NCBI RefSeq assembly: GCF_003596405.1
Contig: NZ_QYUR01000006.1
Coordinates: forward strand, 1,116,001 to 1,180,000
Reading direction: 5' to 3'
Length of the DNA stretch: 64,000 nt
Source of the DNA: Pseudomonas cavernicola
Lineage (GTDB): Bacteria > Pseudomonadota > Gammaproteobacteria > Pseudomonadales > Pseudomonadaceae
Shown: piece after piece, positions 9,282 through 18,993 of the stretch
Layout of the letters: each line of letters starts with the position of its first letter
How positions within the stretch are numbered: the stretch's first letter is position 1
Notes under the pieces: generated by a model
Databases searched by the model: none
The model's input: the letters and a program-made list of their open reading frames with translations, nothing else
Told to the model about the DNA's origin: nothing
Made by a program: the position numbers and the translations under genes

Positions 9282-11047
9282 CTAATCAGAGCGAGCCCCA
9301 GTTACGCCCTTGCCCTGGAACTCGTCGATGACATCGGCCACGGAGACCGTGTGACTGAAGTTGCCGAAGCGTTCCTCCAGTCCTTCGGCGCGCAGTAGGT
9401 CCCGCACTGCCGCATGGGCTGCGACGGGTCGCAGGCGTATCCCCAAAACCAGCAGTTCTCTATGCAAGGCCTCAAGCATGCGTACGCCGGCCAAGTCGAC
9501 GAGGGGGAGGCGGACATGTCGCAGACCACCAGCTTCAACGCGTCGGGGGTAGAGCGGATTTTCTGCCAGATCGCATCGCGCACGTGCTCGACGTTGAAGT
9601 AAAGCAGCGACGCCTCGACGCGGAACACCAACACGCCCGGTACGGCCAGGTTGTCCGGGTTGCGATCCATGTCGGAATAACTTCGAGTGCCGGGGATCTG
9701 GCCGAGAAACGCCACGTGGGGGCGCGCGGCGCGCCGTATCAGCAACAGCAGCGATACCACGACCGCCAACATCACGCCGTTGAGAATCCCCAGCAGCAGC
9801 ACGGCAGCGAAGGCCACCATCGACACGCTGAATTCGAAGCGACTCACGCGCCAGACGTGGTGCAGCTCGCGGATGTCGATCAAGCCTTTGACGGCCACCA
9901 GCACGATGGCTGCAAGCACCACATTGGGCAGGTTGGCCAGCAAACCCGTCAGAAACATCAGGCACAAGGCGATGGTGATCGAGGCGAAGACCAGTGCCAA
10001 TGGCGTCTTGGCGCCGGCTTGGTCATTCACCGATGACTGGGACAGGCCGCCGGCCACCGGATAGCCCTGGAACAAGGCCGCCCCCAGATTCGCTGCCCCC
10101 AGACCGAGCAGCTCCTGGCGTGGATCAATTTCCTGGCCGTGGGCCTGGGCAAGGGCTCGAGCCGCTGAGACGCTTTCCACATAGGCCAGCAGCATGCAAG
10201 CAAAGGCCAGGGGAATCACCCCGTCCACGTCCCGCAGCCGCAGCCCTGGGAGGTGGAAGTCGGGTAAGCCGGTCGGTAATGCGCCGACGACCTTGAAGCC
10301 AAGGCCACTCAGTGGCGTCACCGACAGGGCAACGATCGAAATCGCCACCACAACCAGAGCCACCGGACGGCCTGGCAGAAATTTTTCCCCGAGCAGCAGC
10401 ACCGCAATGACCGCGACGCCAAACGCCAGCACGGCGAGGTTGGTGTCGGGAAGTTGGCCGACCAGGACGATGATGCGCTCGAAGAAATGTTCCCCGCCCC
10501 CCTGGACCCCGAACAGCTTGGGCAACTGAGTCATCGCAATGGTCAGGGCGGCGCCGGCCTTGAAGCCAAGCAGAATGGTTTCGCTGATGAAGTTGACCAA
10601 GGAACTCAGGCGCAGCAGCCACGCCAGCGCACACATGGCGGCGATGACCAGCGCTGTCAGCGCCGCGATGTCGGCCCAGCGTCCCGGATCGCCCCCCGCC
10701 ATGTCCGCAACCGTGACGCCGATGAGCATCGAGATCGCGGATGTGGGGCCGATGGCCAGCTGGCGAGAAGAGCCGAACAGCGCATAGAACAGACCGCCAA
10801 CCAGATAGCAATAAATGCCGTATTGCGGCGGAAGACCCGCCAGCAAGGCATAGGCGAGTGACACCGGAATGCCATAGGCCGCGAGGGTAACACCAGCGAT
10901 AGCGTCCTTCCCAAGCCATTGCGCCCGGTACGCAGGGAGCCACTGGGCCGGAGGGAAAGCTGCGCGCCAGCCGCGAACCGGAGCGCTGGCGGCAAGGTTT
11001 GCCGCGGGTGTCGCACTATCAGTTACGGGGTCATCGCTTCTGGGCAT
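9282..11047 (-). pseudogene. SulP-family anion transporter with frameshifted STAS domain
   Basis: A SulP permease (sulfate/bicarbonate type), inner membrane, with about 11-12 hydrophobic segments. It begins near AGVTLAAYGIPVSLAYALLAG and includes the family stretch QGYPVAGGLSQSSVN. The C-terminal STAS domain is split: the main frame loses homology after VVCDMSASP, and the expected LVDLAGVRMLEALHREL continues in another frame to 9282. The cause is one missing base in the G-run at 9503-9507 (five G, six needed). As read, the protein has a scrambled last 70 residues. It may still make the membrane part. ATG 11047 is chosen; 11059 is an alternative. Confidence 0.8.
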
Positions 11048-11407
11048 AAGTCCATCCATCCGGCCTGCATGCAGAGCACAAGTTTTCTTCCACGACGGCT
11101 GCGACGTGACCGCGGCAGGCCTCATCTATCAGTGCAGATTAGACCGTCCCGTTTGGGCCGGCAAAAGCGAGGCAACAGCTTTCCACTGCCTCGCCGAAGG
11201 TATGGCTGTTGCCCAGATACCAGATAGTCGGTGATGGTGGCGGTATTCCTTGGCCTGTTGTGGGGGCGGCCAGGCCTCCTCACGGAACTGGGCGTAGCAC
11301 TTTGAAAAGGGGGTTGCTCATGACTGACAGCGCTAGCCCACCCAAGCCATTGGTGCTTCGATGGGGGAGCAGTCGCCGTGGGGTTTCGGCCTTGCTGCCA
11401 CACACAA
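11048..11407. other. gap without recognisable genes
   Basis: Between the SulP start and the lipoprotein stop I see no coding signal, RNA gene or strong hairpin. It should hold the SulP promoter, but no clear -35/-10 pair stands out. Confidence 0.5.
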
Positions 11408-12496
11408 TCACTGCGCCGGGATGGTGATCAGCGGCAGATTGTTGTTCCCTTTGGCCTCCGACAGCGAGAAGAAAAGCATGATGGCGGACAGTGCCCGCTT
11501 CGCCTGCCAGTTGCTGTCATCGATCCAGAACCAGTGGTCGCGATAACGCACGGACGTGTACGCGTGCTCGGGTTTTTCCTTGCCGCTGCGAATGAGGATC
11601 CGCGACATGCGATTTTCCGTGCTACCTGTGTCGACAGTCGGCACGGCACTAAGGTCCTGAATGTGCTCTTCGGGCACCTCCATGTAACTGGAGAACGCCG
11701 TCATGATCTGCAGCATCGAACGGCTGTTGACCGACAGTTCGCCCTCTTCTCCGCGTGCCGGCGAGTACTTGAGCACGAACCTCTGGCTGTCTTCCGGCAA
11801 ATGAAGCAAGCGACGGAGCTGCTTCTGCTTTTCCAGTATTTCCGGCTCTACATCATCCCGACGCATGACCAGCAGCGCGGTCGTGCCCGTGGCCTTGTTT
11901 TCTTCCACGCGCAAACCCACTGCGCCTGCGACCTGGATATCGCGCAGCAAACCCAGGGCACGCAGGAACTCCGGTTCAGCCTCGCGCACGGCGCCAGCCA
12001 ATGCCGAGCGATTGCGTACACCGTTGAGTGACTCGACCGTCAGCCCGAGGATGAAGTCCGCCGCATAGCCTGACTGGAGCAAGGAGAAAATATTCTTCGG
12101 ATCGATGGGCGTCAGTAGTCCGAACAGGAATTTCTCACCGGTCATTGGCACATAGGTAATCGTGGGGCGATCAGTATATTTGCCGTTGGCACCCAGCACG
12201 ACGCTGTTGCCCTGAACGGCATCGGCCGAGGAAATTTGTCCGCCAATGTTGCCTCCGGTCTCCAGCGAATAACCGGCGACAATCGAAGCAACGTCGACAA
12301 ACACAGGCATGTCCATATAGCGCAGCTTGACGATGTTGAGCAGAGTCTGCTGTTTTCATGAGTCGGCTATGGCCGAACTGTAATCGAAGCGATCCACCGT
12401 TACAGTACTGGGGCCGATACTCGCGCAACCCGATAGCGCCAGCGAAGCCACCACGGCAGTAACGAGCAAGTTCTTCTTGTTCGGAGTCAATATCAT
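11408..12496 (-). pseudogene. lipoprotein of unknown function, interrupted by one in-frame TGA
   Basis: A 362-codon frame whose product is a close paralogue of the intact lipoprotein at 17866-18993; both share blocks such as KQQTLLNIVKLRYMD, FILGLTxESLNGVRNRS, NSRSMLQIM and the ending LPLxTIPAQ. It starts at ATG 12496 behind a strong GAGGAAAGGGGG and has a canonical lipobox (LSGC, Cys at residue 24). The single defect is TGA at 12356-12358, where the paralogue has Trp (SWKQQTLL). Unless suppressed, only a 46-residue peptide forms. An internal ATG at 12316 could give a 302-residue unexported form. No known domain recognised. Confidence 0.75.
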
Positions 12497-12949
12497 GGCC
12501 CCCTTTCCTCGCCTTCCTCAGATGGAGACCGAACGCCAGCGCTTGCAACAACGGACACGCAATCGAACGTCGCGCATTGGTTGCACTGCACCATCCCGGC
12601 CAGAGTAATGCCCTTCTCCAGTTCGGCCCTGAGTCAGCGGTCCCGGTTGATGCCACGTCACGCTTGGATGTACCGCCCGGTACATTTACTCGGATATCGA
12701 TGACCCTCGCCGAGAGGATCGGCACTCCGATCATGCGCTTCAATGTCAAAGATTAGCCCAGGTCTGTATGCGTCATCGTCGCTCCGCAACGCTCGCTCGC
12801 CCGGGAAATCTGAGTTATGGGCGTGCACAAGGCCGAAGGTTCGTCTTTCATTATGGGAAGACCGACACGGGGGCAGTGCATGAGCCTGTGGGCCAACTGA
12901 GAACTCTTGTGGCAGAGGATGCTGAAACGGGAATGAGCGGGGTGCAATC
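12497..12949. other. gap with a possible gene remnant
   Basis: A plus-strand frame without start runs from about 12505 to a TAG at 12754-12756. It has protein-like composition and ends RIGTPIMRFNVKD, but I do not recognise it. It could be the tail of a lost gene. The rest, 12757-12949, shows nothing except the ribosome site of the DUF2252 gene. Confidence 0.25.
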
Positions 12950-14365
12950 ATGGCCATCAGCAAGAGAACGACCAGCAAGGCGAAGACCAACGCCGCCAAG
13001 GCAGCAGAGGCCGCACCGCTATTCCGCTCCCGTGAACAGCGTCTCAATGCTGGGAAGCTGCTGCGCGATAGCGTGCCGCGCAGCAGCCACGCCGCCTGGA
13101 CACCAAAGGCCAAGCAGCGGGATCCGATCGCGATCCTCGAAAAATCGAACAAGGATCGGCTCCAGGAACTGGTGCCGATCCGCTACGGCCGCATGCTCCG
13201 CAGTCCCTTTACCTTCCTCCGAGGCTCGGCGGGGCTCATGGCCCATGATCTGTCCAGAACACCCAACATCGGCGTTCAGGTGCAGGCCTGTGGCGATTGC
13301 CACCTGTTGAATTTTGGCTTGTTTGCCACGCCGGAGCGCAACCTGGTGTTCGACCTCAACGACTTCGACGAAACCCTCCCGGCCCCCTGGGAGTGGGACA
13401 TCAAACGGCTGGCCGCCAGTTTTGCGGTCGCTGGCCGCGATTTTGGGCTGTCCGATACCCGATCACGGGAAACCGCTGTGGCTTGCGCGCGCGCCTATCG
13501 GGAAAACCTGCGCGAATACTCCAAGAAGAACCCACTGGAGGTCTGGTACTCGCGCCTGGACATGCAAACCCTGATTGAGACGGCGCCTGATGAAAAAATG
13601 AAAAAGACTCGCCAACAACTTGCCGATAAAGCCCGCGAGCGAGTGGTCGAAAACGTTTTCCCCAGGATTGCCGAGTAGGTTGCCGGGCACCCCCGCATAG
13701 TCGATCAACCGCCGGTCCTGTTCCATGTCGCCACCCCAGGATTCATGGAAGCGGTCCACCAGGCGCTGGCGGACTACCGTTCGACGCTGTCCGATGAACG
13801 CCGCGTCCTCCTGGATCGCTATCGCTTGGTAGACGCCGCCATGAAAGTCGTGGGTATTGGCAGCGTCGGCACCCGCTGCTTGATCGGATTGATGCTCTCC
13901 GAAGAAAACCACCCGCTGATTCTCCAGTTCAAGGAATCCTGTCGCTCGGTCCTCGAACCCTATGCGGGGAAAAGCCACTATACGAACCAGGGACAGCGTG
14001 TCGTCATGGGGCAGCGACTCATGCAGTCCTCCAGCGACATTTTCCTGGGTTGGACGCGAGGGCGGGGGGGACATGATTTTTTTGTCCGTCAGATGCGCGA
14101 CATGAAGATGTCGGTGCCTATCGAGGGTGTTACAGCCACACAACTCAAGCGCTATGCCGGATTCTGCGGCTTGACCCTGGCCCGCGCCCATGCCAAGTCG
14201 GGCGATAGCGCGACCATCACGGGTTATCTGGGCAACGGAGACAGCTTCGATGAGGCATTGGGCGACTTTGCCCTCGCCTATGCCGATCAGACGGAGCAGG
14301 ACCATGCGGCCCTGGTGAAGGCGGTGAAGTCCGGGCGGTTGGAGGTCCTTATCGAAGAGGAATAG
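12950..14365 (+). pseudogene. DUF2252 protein, interrupted by one in-frame TAG
   Basis: A 471-codon frame from ATG 12950 to 14365 encodes a DUF2252 protein, a kinase-like family of unknown role. Visible are SREQRLNAGKLLRDSVPR, the GDCHLLNFG block that resembles a phosphotransferase catalytic loop, and FDLNDFDET. The basic, Ala-rich first 20 residues look disordered. A TAG at 13676-13678 (after FPRIAE) splits it; the same frame continues as VAGHPRIVDQPPVLFHVATP with clear family character, so this is one nonsense change, not two genes. The catalytic-like blocks lie in the part before the stop. The second half could restart at ATG 13745. Confidence 0.8.
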
Positions 14366-14428
14366 TGTCTGGAGCGCACCGCCGCCAAATCGCCACTATG
14401 ACGGTTCTTTCGTTTTGGCTCACGCATA

Positions 14429-14497
14429 CCAGCAGTGATTCACGGTGAGTCACTGCTGGTGACTCCCGCCTGATTCATGGTGAATCACCAGAGGCGG
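14429..14497. repeat. two adjacent palindromes after the DUF2252 gene
   Basis: The first is a perfect 10-bp inverted repeat, CCAGCAGTGA (14429-14438) and TCACTGCTGG (14450-14459). The second is CCGCCT...AGGCGG (14466-14497) enclosing GATTCA/TGAATC. They share the core GATTCACGGTGA / GATTCATGGTGA, so they may be diverged copies of one unit. No T-run follows. Confidence 0.5.
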
Positions 14498-14602
14498 TTC
14501 CAATGGTTGCCTACTCTGTGAGGAACTGCCTGCAGTCGCCTAATCTGTAGTTTGGCGCCAGCGGCACCGCCTTTGAATGCCGCAACAAAGGGGAGTCCAC
14601 AA

Positions 14603-14908
14603 ATGAAAATGCTACTCACGGCCGAGTTTCCACTTGAACCATTCAACTCGTTAGTCAGAAGCGGAAAGGTGGGCGAGATCATTGGGCGCATTCTTGAATC
14701 AATCAAGCCGGAGACTGCCTACTTCACGGAGCAAGACGGAAAACGCGGCGGTATCTTTGTGATTAACGTACAAGATCCGTCTGATGTGCCTGCCTTTGCT
14801 GAGCCCTTCTTTCTTAACTTCCAGGCCAACTGCAAGTTCCGCATCTTGATGAGCCCGGAGGACTTACAAAAGGCTGGCTTGGAAGAGCTCGGAAAGAAGT
14901 GGGCGTGA
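14603..14908 (+). CDS. conserved hypothetical protein, about 100 residues
   Basis: A 101-residue soluble protein, MKMLLTAEFPLEPF to LEELGKKWA. ATG 14603 follows AAGGGGAGTCC at good spacing; the frame is open upstream but lacks a better start. Predicted composition alternates strand and helix, as in small ferredoxin-like dimers, but no catalytic motif is visible. I recognise it only as a conserved hypothetical. A strong hairpin follows at 14934-14958, so it appears to be a single-gene unit. Confidence 0.7.
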   Translation: MKMLLTAEFPLEPFNSLVRSGKVGEIIGRILESIKPETAYFTEQDGKRGGIFVINVQDPSDVPAFAEPFFLNFQANCKFRILMSPEDLQKAGLEELGKKWA

Positions 14909-14933
14909 GTGACGCCTCACTAAGCGTTCAAGG

Positions 14934-14958
14934 GGGCGTGCGGGCCGCCCGCACGCCC
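14934..14958 (+). terminator. rho-independent-type hairpin
   Basis: An 11-bp perfect stem (GGGCGTGCGGG / CCCGCACGCCC) with a 3-nt loop stands 25 nt after the hypothetical gene; only TT follows, so termination may be partial. Confidence 0.6.
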
Positions 14959-15082
14959 TTAACTCAGGCCTTTGCCGCTCTGGAGGAACTCTGGATGAGT
15001 ATTCATCTGGCTTTTTCTGCCCAGCGCGCTTGTCCATCCTGCTGAGCGCCATGCGCTTTGCCTCGATGTGGAGGGACTGCAA

Positions 15083-16300
15083 ATGAAATCTCGGACATCG
15101 GAACCCAGCGATGGTTTGGGTCCGTTCCCAGCTGCGCCAGACTTCTCGCTCGTCCTCGGCGGGCCGCTCTTCCAGCTTCTGATTCGGGCGCACCTGTCCG
15201 ACGATTCGCTGCTGCTGGTGCGCCAGCGCATCATCCTGATCTCGCTGCTTGTATGGCTACCGCTCTTGCTGCTCTCGACTCTGGAAGGGCAGCTGCTCGG
15301 CGGGAGTGCGACCGTACCCTTCCTGCTGGACGTGGAAGTTCACGTCCGCTTCCTGGTGGCGCTGCCCCTGTTGATTGCAGCCGAACTGGTGGTGCACCGG
15401 CGCATGAGCTCCGTGGTGACGCTATTTCTGGAACGCCATTTGATTCCCGCCAGCGCCATGCCGCGCTTCGATGCCGCCATCGCTTCGGCATTTCGGCTGC
15501 GCAACTCGGTGTCCGCCGAGGTACTGCTGATCGCCTTCGTGTATCTCGTCGGTGTCCTGATCATTTGGCGCCAATACCTGGCACTCGACACCGCCACCTG
15601 GTACGCGACACCGTCCGTGGACGGCGCGAAGCCCTCGTTCGCGGGAATCTGGTATGGCTATGTGAGCCTGCCGATCTTCCAGTTTCTGCTGTTGCGCTGG
15701 TATTTCCGCCTCTTCATCTGGGCGCGCTTTCTCTGGCAGGTGTCACGCATCGAGTTGAGCCTGGTTCCCGCGCATCCGGATCGCCTCGGCGGCCTGGGAT
15801 TTCTCTCCAATACCGCCCACGCCTTCGCCCCGCTCGCGGTAGCGCATGGCGCAGTGCTAGCCGGACTGCTCGCCGGCCGGATTTTCTACCTCGGCGCCAC
15901 ACTGACCGACTTCAAGGTCGAAATCGCTGTGATGGTCATTTTTCTGCTGTGCCTGGTCTTCGGCCCACTCCTGATGTTTACGCCTCAGCTTGCTCAGGCG
16001 AAGCGCACCGGCCGGAGCGAATTTGGCACGCTGGCGGAGCGTTACGTGCGCGAGTTCGATAGCAAGTGGCTGCGTGGCGGCGCCCCTGCCGATGAGCCGT
16101 TCGTGGGGAGCGCCGACATCCAGTCCCTCGCCGATCTGGGCAATAGTTACGAGGTGGTGCGGGGCATGCGTCTCGCGCCTATAACTAAGGACGCCATCCT
16201 CCAGATCGTGGTCGCCACACTGGTGCCGATGGTGCCGCTGGCACTGACCATGATGCCGCTGGAAGAACTGTTGAAAATGCTGGTGGGGGTGGTGTTCTAG
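15083..16300 (+). CDS. polytopic inner-membrane protein of unknown function
   Basis: 405 residues with about seven hydrophobic segments (near residues 49-67, 88-106, 146-163, 193-216, 245-270, 281-300 and 380-402), and charged loops such as RHLIPASAMPRFD and PAHPDRLGGLGFLS. The PHPDxxGGLGFL stretch recurs in uncharacterised membrane proteins of proteobacteria. No transport or enzyme motif is visible. ATG 15083 sits behind GGAGGG. It lies upstream of the patatin-like lipoprotein in the same direction, 134 bp apart, and could share its transcript. Confidence 0.7.
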   Translation: MKSRTSEPSDGLGPFPAAPDFSLVLGGPLFQLLIRAHLSDDSLLLVRQRIILISLLVWLPLLLLSTLEGQLLGGSATVPFLLDVEVHVRFLVALPLLIAAELVVHRRMSSVVTLFLERHLIPASAMPRFDAAIASAFRLRNSVSAEVLLIAFVYLVGVLIIWRQYLALDTATWYATPSVDGAKPSFAGIWYGYVSLPIFQFLLLRWYFRLFIWARFLWQVSRIELSLVPAHPDRLGGLGFLSNTAHAFAPLAVAHGAVLAGLLAGRIFYLGATLTDFKVEIAVMVIFLLCLVFGPLLMFTPQLAQAKRTGRSEFGTLAERYVREFDSKWLRGGAPADEPFVGSADIQSLADLGNSYEVVRGMRLAPITKDAILQIVVATLVPMVPLALTMMPLEELLKMLVGVVF

Positions 16301-16434
16301 GGAGCCTCCAAGAGCGAATGCACGATGACATTACCCTGTGCCACTGATGCCGGCCGTGATTCGGCAAGTCCTGAAACCCGACGTTAGCTGGCCACCCACT
16401 CATCGAGTTCAACACGGCATAGCAAGAGAGATAA

Positions 16435-17652
16435 ATGATGATGAAAACCACCAGCCTGATTGTGGCCGTGTTAGTGCTGATGCAGGGCTGCGCGATGGCG
16501 CCGCCGCGCCTGCCGGCGGTGCCGCCCGAGTTGACGGCAAAGGCGGAGATCCCGGGCATGGCCGGGGTGCGTTATGTCGCGGGTGGCGACATGACCGAGC
16601 TCGCCCGAGTCGGGCTTGAAGCGCTGCGGCGGGAACAGGATTACCTCGCGAAGCAGGGACACCAGGGGGCGCTGCCACCGGCGGTATATCTGGCGATTTC
16701 CGGTGGCGGTGACAATGGCGCCTTCACCGCGGGATTGATGAATGGCTGGACGGCGACAGGAACGCGGCCTGAATTCAAACTGGTGACCGGCATCAGCACC
16801 GGCGCGCTGATTGCGCCTTTCGTCTTTCTCGGGCCGAAGTACGATGCGACGCTGAAGAAGGTCTATACCACCATATCCCCGAAAGACGTCCTTGAGCCGC
16901 GCAGCTTCATCGCGGGCGTTTTGGGCGATGCGATGGCGGACAATGCACCGCTGTTGCAGCTGACGCGTCAATCGGTGGACGAGGACATGCTCAAGGCGAT
17001 CGCCGCCGAGTACGCGAAGGGCCGCTTTCTGTTGATCGCCACCGCCGACCTCGATGCGCGCCGCCCCATCATCTGGAACATGGGAAAAATCGCGAGCTAC
17101 GGCGGTCCCAAGGCATTGGACCTGTTCGTGAGGATCATGATCGCCTCCGCCTCGATTCCGGGAGGCTTTCCGCCGACCATGTTCGACGTGGAAGTCGACG
17201 GCAAGGCCTACCAGGAAATGCACGTGGACGGCGGCATCATGGCGCAGGTATTCGCCTATCCGGCGGCGATCCGCGTTAAAGAGCTGGCGGCGGCCGCCGG
17301 AGTCACCCGCGAGCGCAGGCTCTACGTGATACGCAACGCGCGGCTCGACCCGGACTGGGCGCAGGTCGAGCGCAACACCATGAGCATCGCCGGGCGCGCG
17401 GTCACCTCGTTGATCCACAGCCAAGGCATCGGCGACCTGTACCGGATCTATGCCACCGCCCAGCGCGACGGCGTGGATTTCAACCTCGGGTTCATACCCT
17501 CGAGCTTCAACGCGCCCCACAAGGAGGAGTTCGACAATCAATACATGCGCAAGCTCTACGACACCGGTTATGACATGGCGTTGCAGGGCTTCCCGTGGCT
17601 CAAGGTGCCGCCCGGATTCGCCCCGCCAGGCGCAGCGGCAGCGGGAAAATAG
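16435..17652 (+). CDS. patatin-like phospholipase lipoprotein
   Basis: A 405-residue probable lipid acyl hydrolase anchored as a lipoprotein. The signal ends at Cys19 (LMQGC; Met at -3 is atypical). Patatin hallmarks are all present: the oxyanion loop SGGGDNGAF (residues 89-97), the nucleophile elbow GISTG with Ser121, and the dyad aspartate D265 in DGG. Length is close to other bacterial patatin-like lipoproteins. Start ATG 16435 has GAGAG upstream; ATGs 16438 and 16441 are alternatives. It is followed by the lipoprotein at 17866. A role in envelope phospholipid turnover or attack is inferred; substrate is unknown. Confidence 0.85.
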   Translation: MMMKTTSLIVAVLVLMQGCAMAPPRLPAVPPELTAKAEIPGMAGVRYVAGGDMTELARVGLEALRREQDYLAKQGHQGALPPAVYLAISGGGDNGAFTAGLMNGWTATGTRPEFKLVTGISTGALIAPFVFLGPKYDATLKKVYTTISPKDVLEPRSFIAGVLGDAMADNAPLLQLTRQSVDEDMLKAIAAEYAKGRFLLIATADLDARRPIIWNMGKIASYGGPKALDLFVRIMIASASIPGGFPPTMFDVEVDGKAYQEMHVDGGIMAQVFAYPAAIRVKELAAAAGVTRERRLYVIRNARLDPDWAQVERNTMSIAGRAVTSLIHSQGIGDLYRIYATAQRDGVDFNLGFIPSSFNAPHKEEFDNQYMRKLYDTGYDMALQGFPWLKVPPGFAPPGAAAAGK

Positions 17653-17845
17653 CGCGCACGGTGAACGCAGGTCGTGCTTAGCCGCCTCACTGGTCGCGGG
17701 CATTTACCGCGACGCCGCGCTGCATGTCGGTGGGGCGAATTTCCGCCGGGGCACCTGAGTGCAGGCAAGTGGAAACAGCCGCCAATGCTGCGGGTGAAAT
17801 AGCCAATGATCGCCCTGAGCGTGGGTGATGGTCTGACCAATAACT
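17635..17845 (+). repeat. long direct repeat, copy 1
   Basis: About 211 bp, starting inside the last codons of the patatin gene and ending 20 bp before the lipoprotein start. It is highly similar to 19288-19500 in the same orientation (shared GCTTAGCCGCCTCACT, GCGGGCATTTACCGCGACG and GGGTGATGGTCTGACC). Confidence 0.85.
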
Positions 17846-17865
17846 CCCACCGAAAGGTCACAACA

Positions 17866-18993
17866 ATGCAAACCACACGCAGACAAAACCTCATCGCCGT
17901 CGCGCGCCGCTTGCGTTGCCTCGCCTCAACGAAGCTTTGCCTGTGTGTCGCAGCGGCTGCGTTGTTCGCGGGCTGTACACATCTGGGCCCCAACACCATT
18001 GCGGTGGATCGTTTCGACTACAGCGCCTCGATCGCCGATTCGTGGAAGCAGCAGACGCTGCTGAACATCGTCAAGCTGCGCTACATGGACCTGCCGGTGT
18101 TCGTGGAGGTGTCATCCATCGTCAACGGCTACTCGTTGCAAACCGGCGTGAACCTCACCGGCACGCTCTCCTCGGAAAGAGCGGTGCAGGGCGATTTCCT
18201 CTCGGGGAGCGGGCTGGCCATCTACACCGACCGGCCCACCATCACCTACATGCCGCTGACTGGGCAAAAGTTTTTGCGCGGACTCATCACGCCGATTGAT
18301 CCCAAGAACATCTTCTTCATGATCCAGGCGGGTTATCCGGCGGACTTCATCCTGGGCCTGACCGCCGAGTCGCTCAACGGCGTGCGCAATCGTTCGACCG
18401 CGGGGGGCGCGGTGCGCGAGGCGGATCCAGAGTTTGTGCGCGCGTTGCAACTGATACGCGAAGTGCAAGCCGCCGGTGCGGTCGGGATGCGCGTCGAGGA
18501 GGACAATGCCAAAGGCGCGACCGGAGTCATACTCTTCCGGCGTGACGACGTGCCCGCCGACATCGTGGAAAAGGCGGCGCAAGCCCGGCGGCTGCTCAAG
18601 CTGCCCGCCGAACAGCAGAGATTCGTGATCACCTATTCGCCGATGCGCGGGGCGGAGAACGAACTGGCCGTGAACAGCCGCTCAATGCTGCAAATCATGG
18701 GTGCCTTCGCGAGCTACACGGACGTGCCGCAGGCACACCTGAAGGACCACCGCGCGCTGCCCGCCTTCGAGCACGCCGCCACGGAGACCCGGCAGGACAA
18801 GGTGCGGATTCACAGCGGCAAGGACAAGCCAGCGGACGTTTTTGCCGCCGTGCGTTACCGCGATTACTGGTTTTGGATTGACGACGGCGACTGGCAAACC
18901 AAGCGTGCGCTCACGGCCGTCATGTTCTTCTTCACGCTGGCGGAAACCGGCGGCAACGAGAAGCTGCCCTTGCTCACCATCCCGGCGCAATAG
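17866..18993 (+). CDS. lipoprotein of unknown function (paralogue of the interrupted gene at 11408-12496)
   Basis: 375 residues; start ATG 17866 behind GAAAGGTC. A long basic N-region precedes the hydrophobic core and lipobox LFAGC (Cys37). After the anchor come DRFDYSASIADSWKQQTLLN, an ADFILGLTAESLNGVRNR block and a C-terminal KLPLLTIPAQ. No catalytic signature is visible, and the strand-rich composition suggests a soluble periplasmic-side domain. The neighbour upstream is the patatin lipoprotein. The gene is bracketed by 211-bp direct repeats. It is the only undamaged copy of the two paralogues here. Function unknown. Confidence 0.75.
   Translation: MQTTRRQNLIAVARRLRCLASTKLCLCVAAAALFAGCTHLGPNTIAVDRFDYSASIADSWKQQTLLNIVKLRYMDLPVFVEVSSIVNGYSLQTGVNLTGTLSSERAVQGDFLSGSGLAIYTDRPTITYMPLTGQKFLRGLITPIDPKNIFFMIQAGYPADFILGLTAESLNGVRNRSTAGGAVREADPEFVRALQLIREVQAAGAVGMRVEEDNAKGATGVILFRRDDVPADIVEKAAQARRLLKLPAEQQRFVITYSPMRGAENELAVNSRSMLQIMGAFASYTDVPQAHLKDHRALPAFEHAATETRQDKVRIHSGKDKPADVFAAVRYRDYWFWIDDGDWQTKRALTAVMFFFTLAETGGNEKLPLLTIPAQ

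Noticed and set aside
12356..12358. TGA as selenocysteine codon in the lipoprotein
   Set aside because: The paralogue has tryptophan, not cysteine, at that site, and no SECIS-like hairpin stands out just downstream; a nonsense mutation is simpler.
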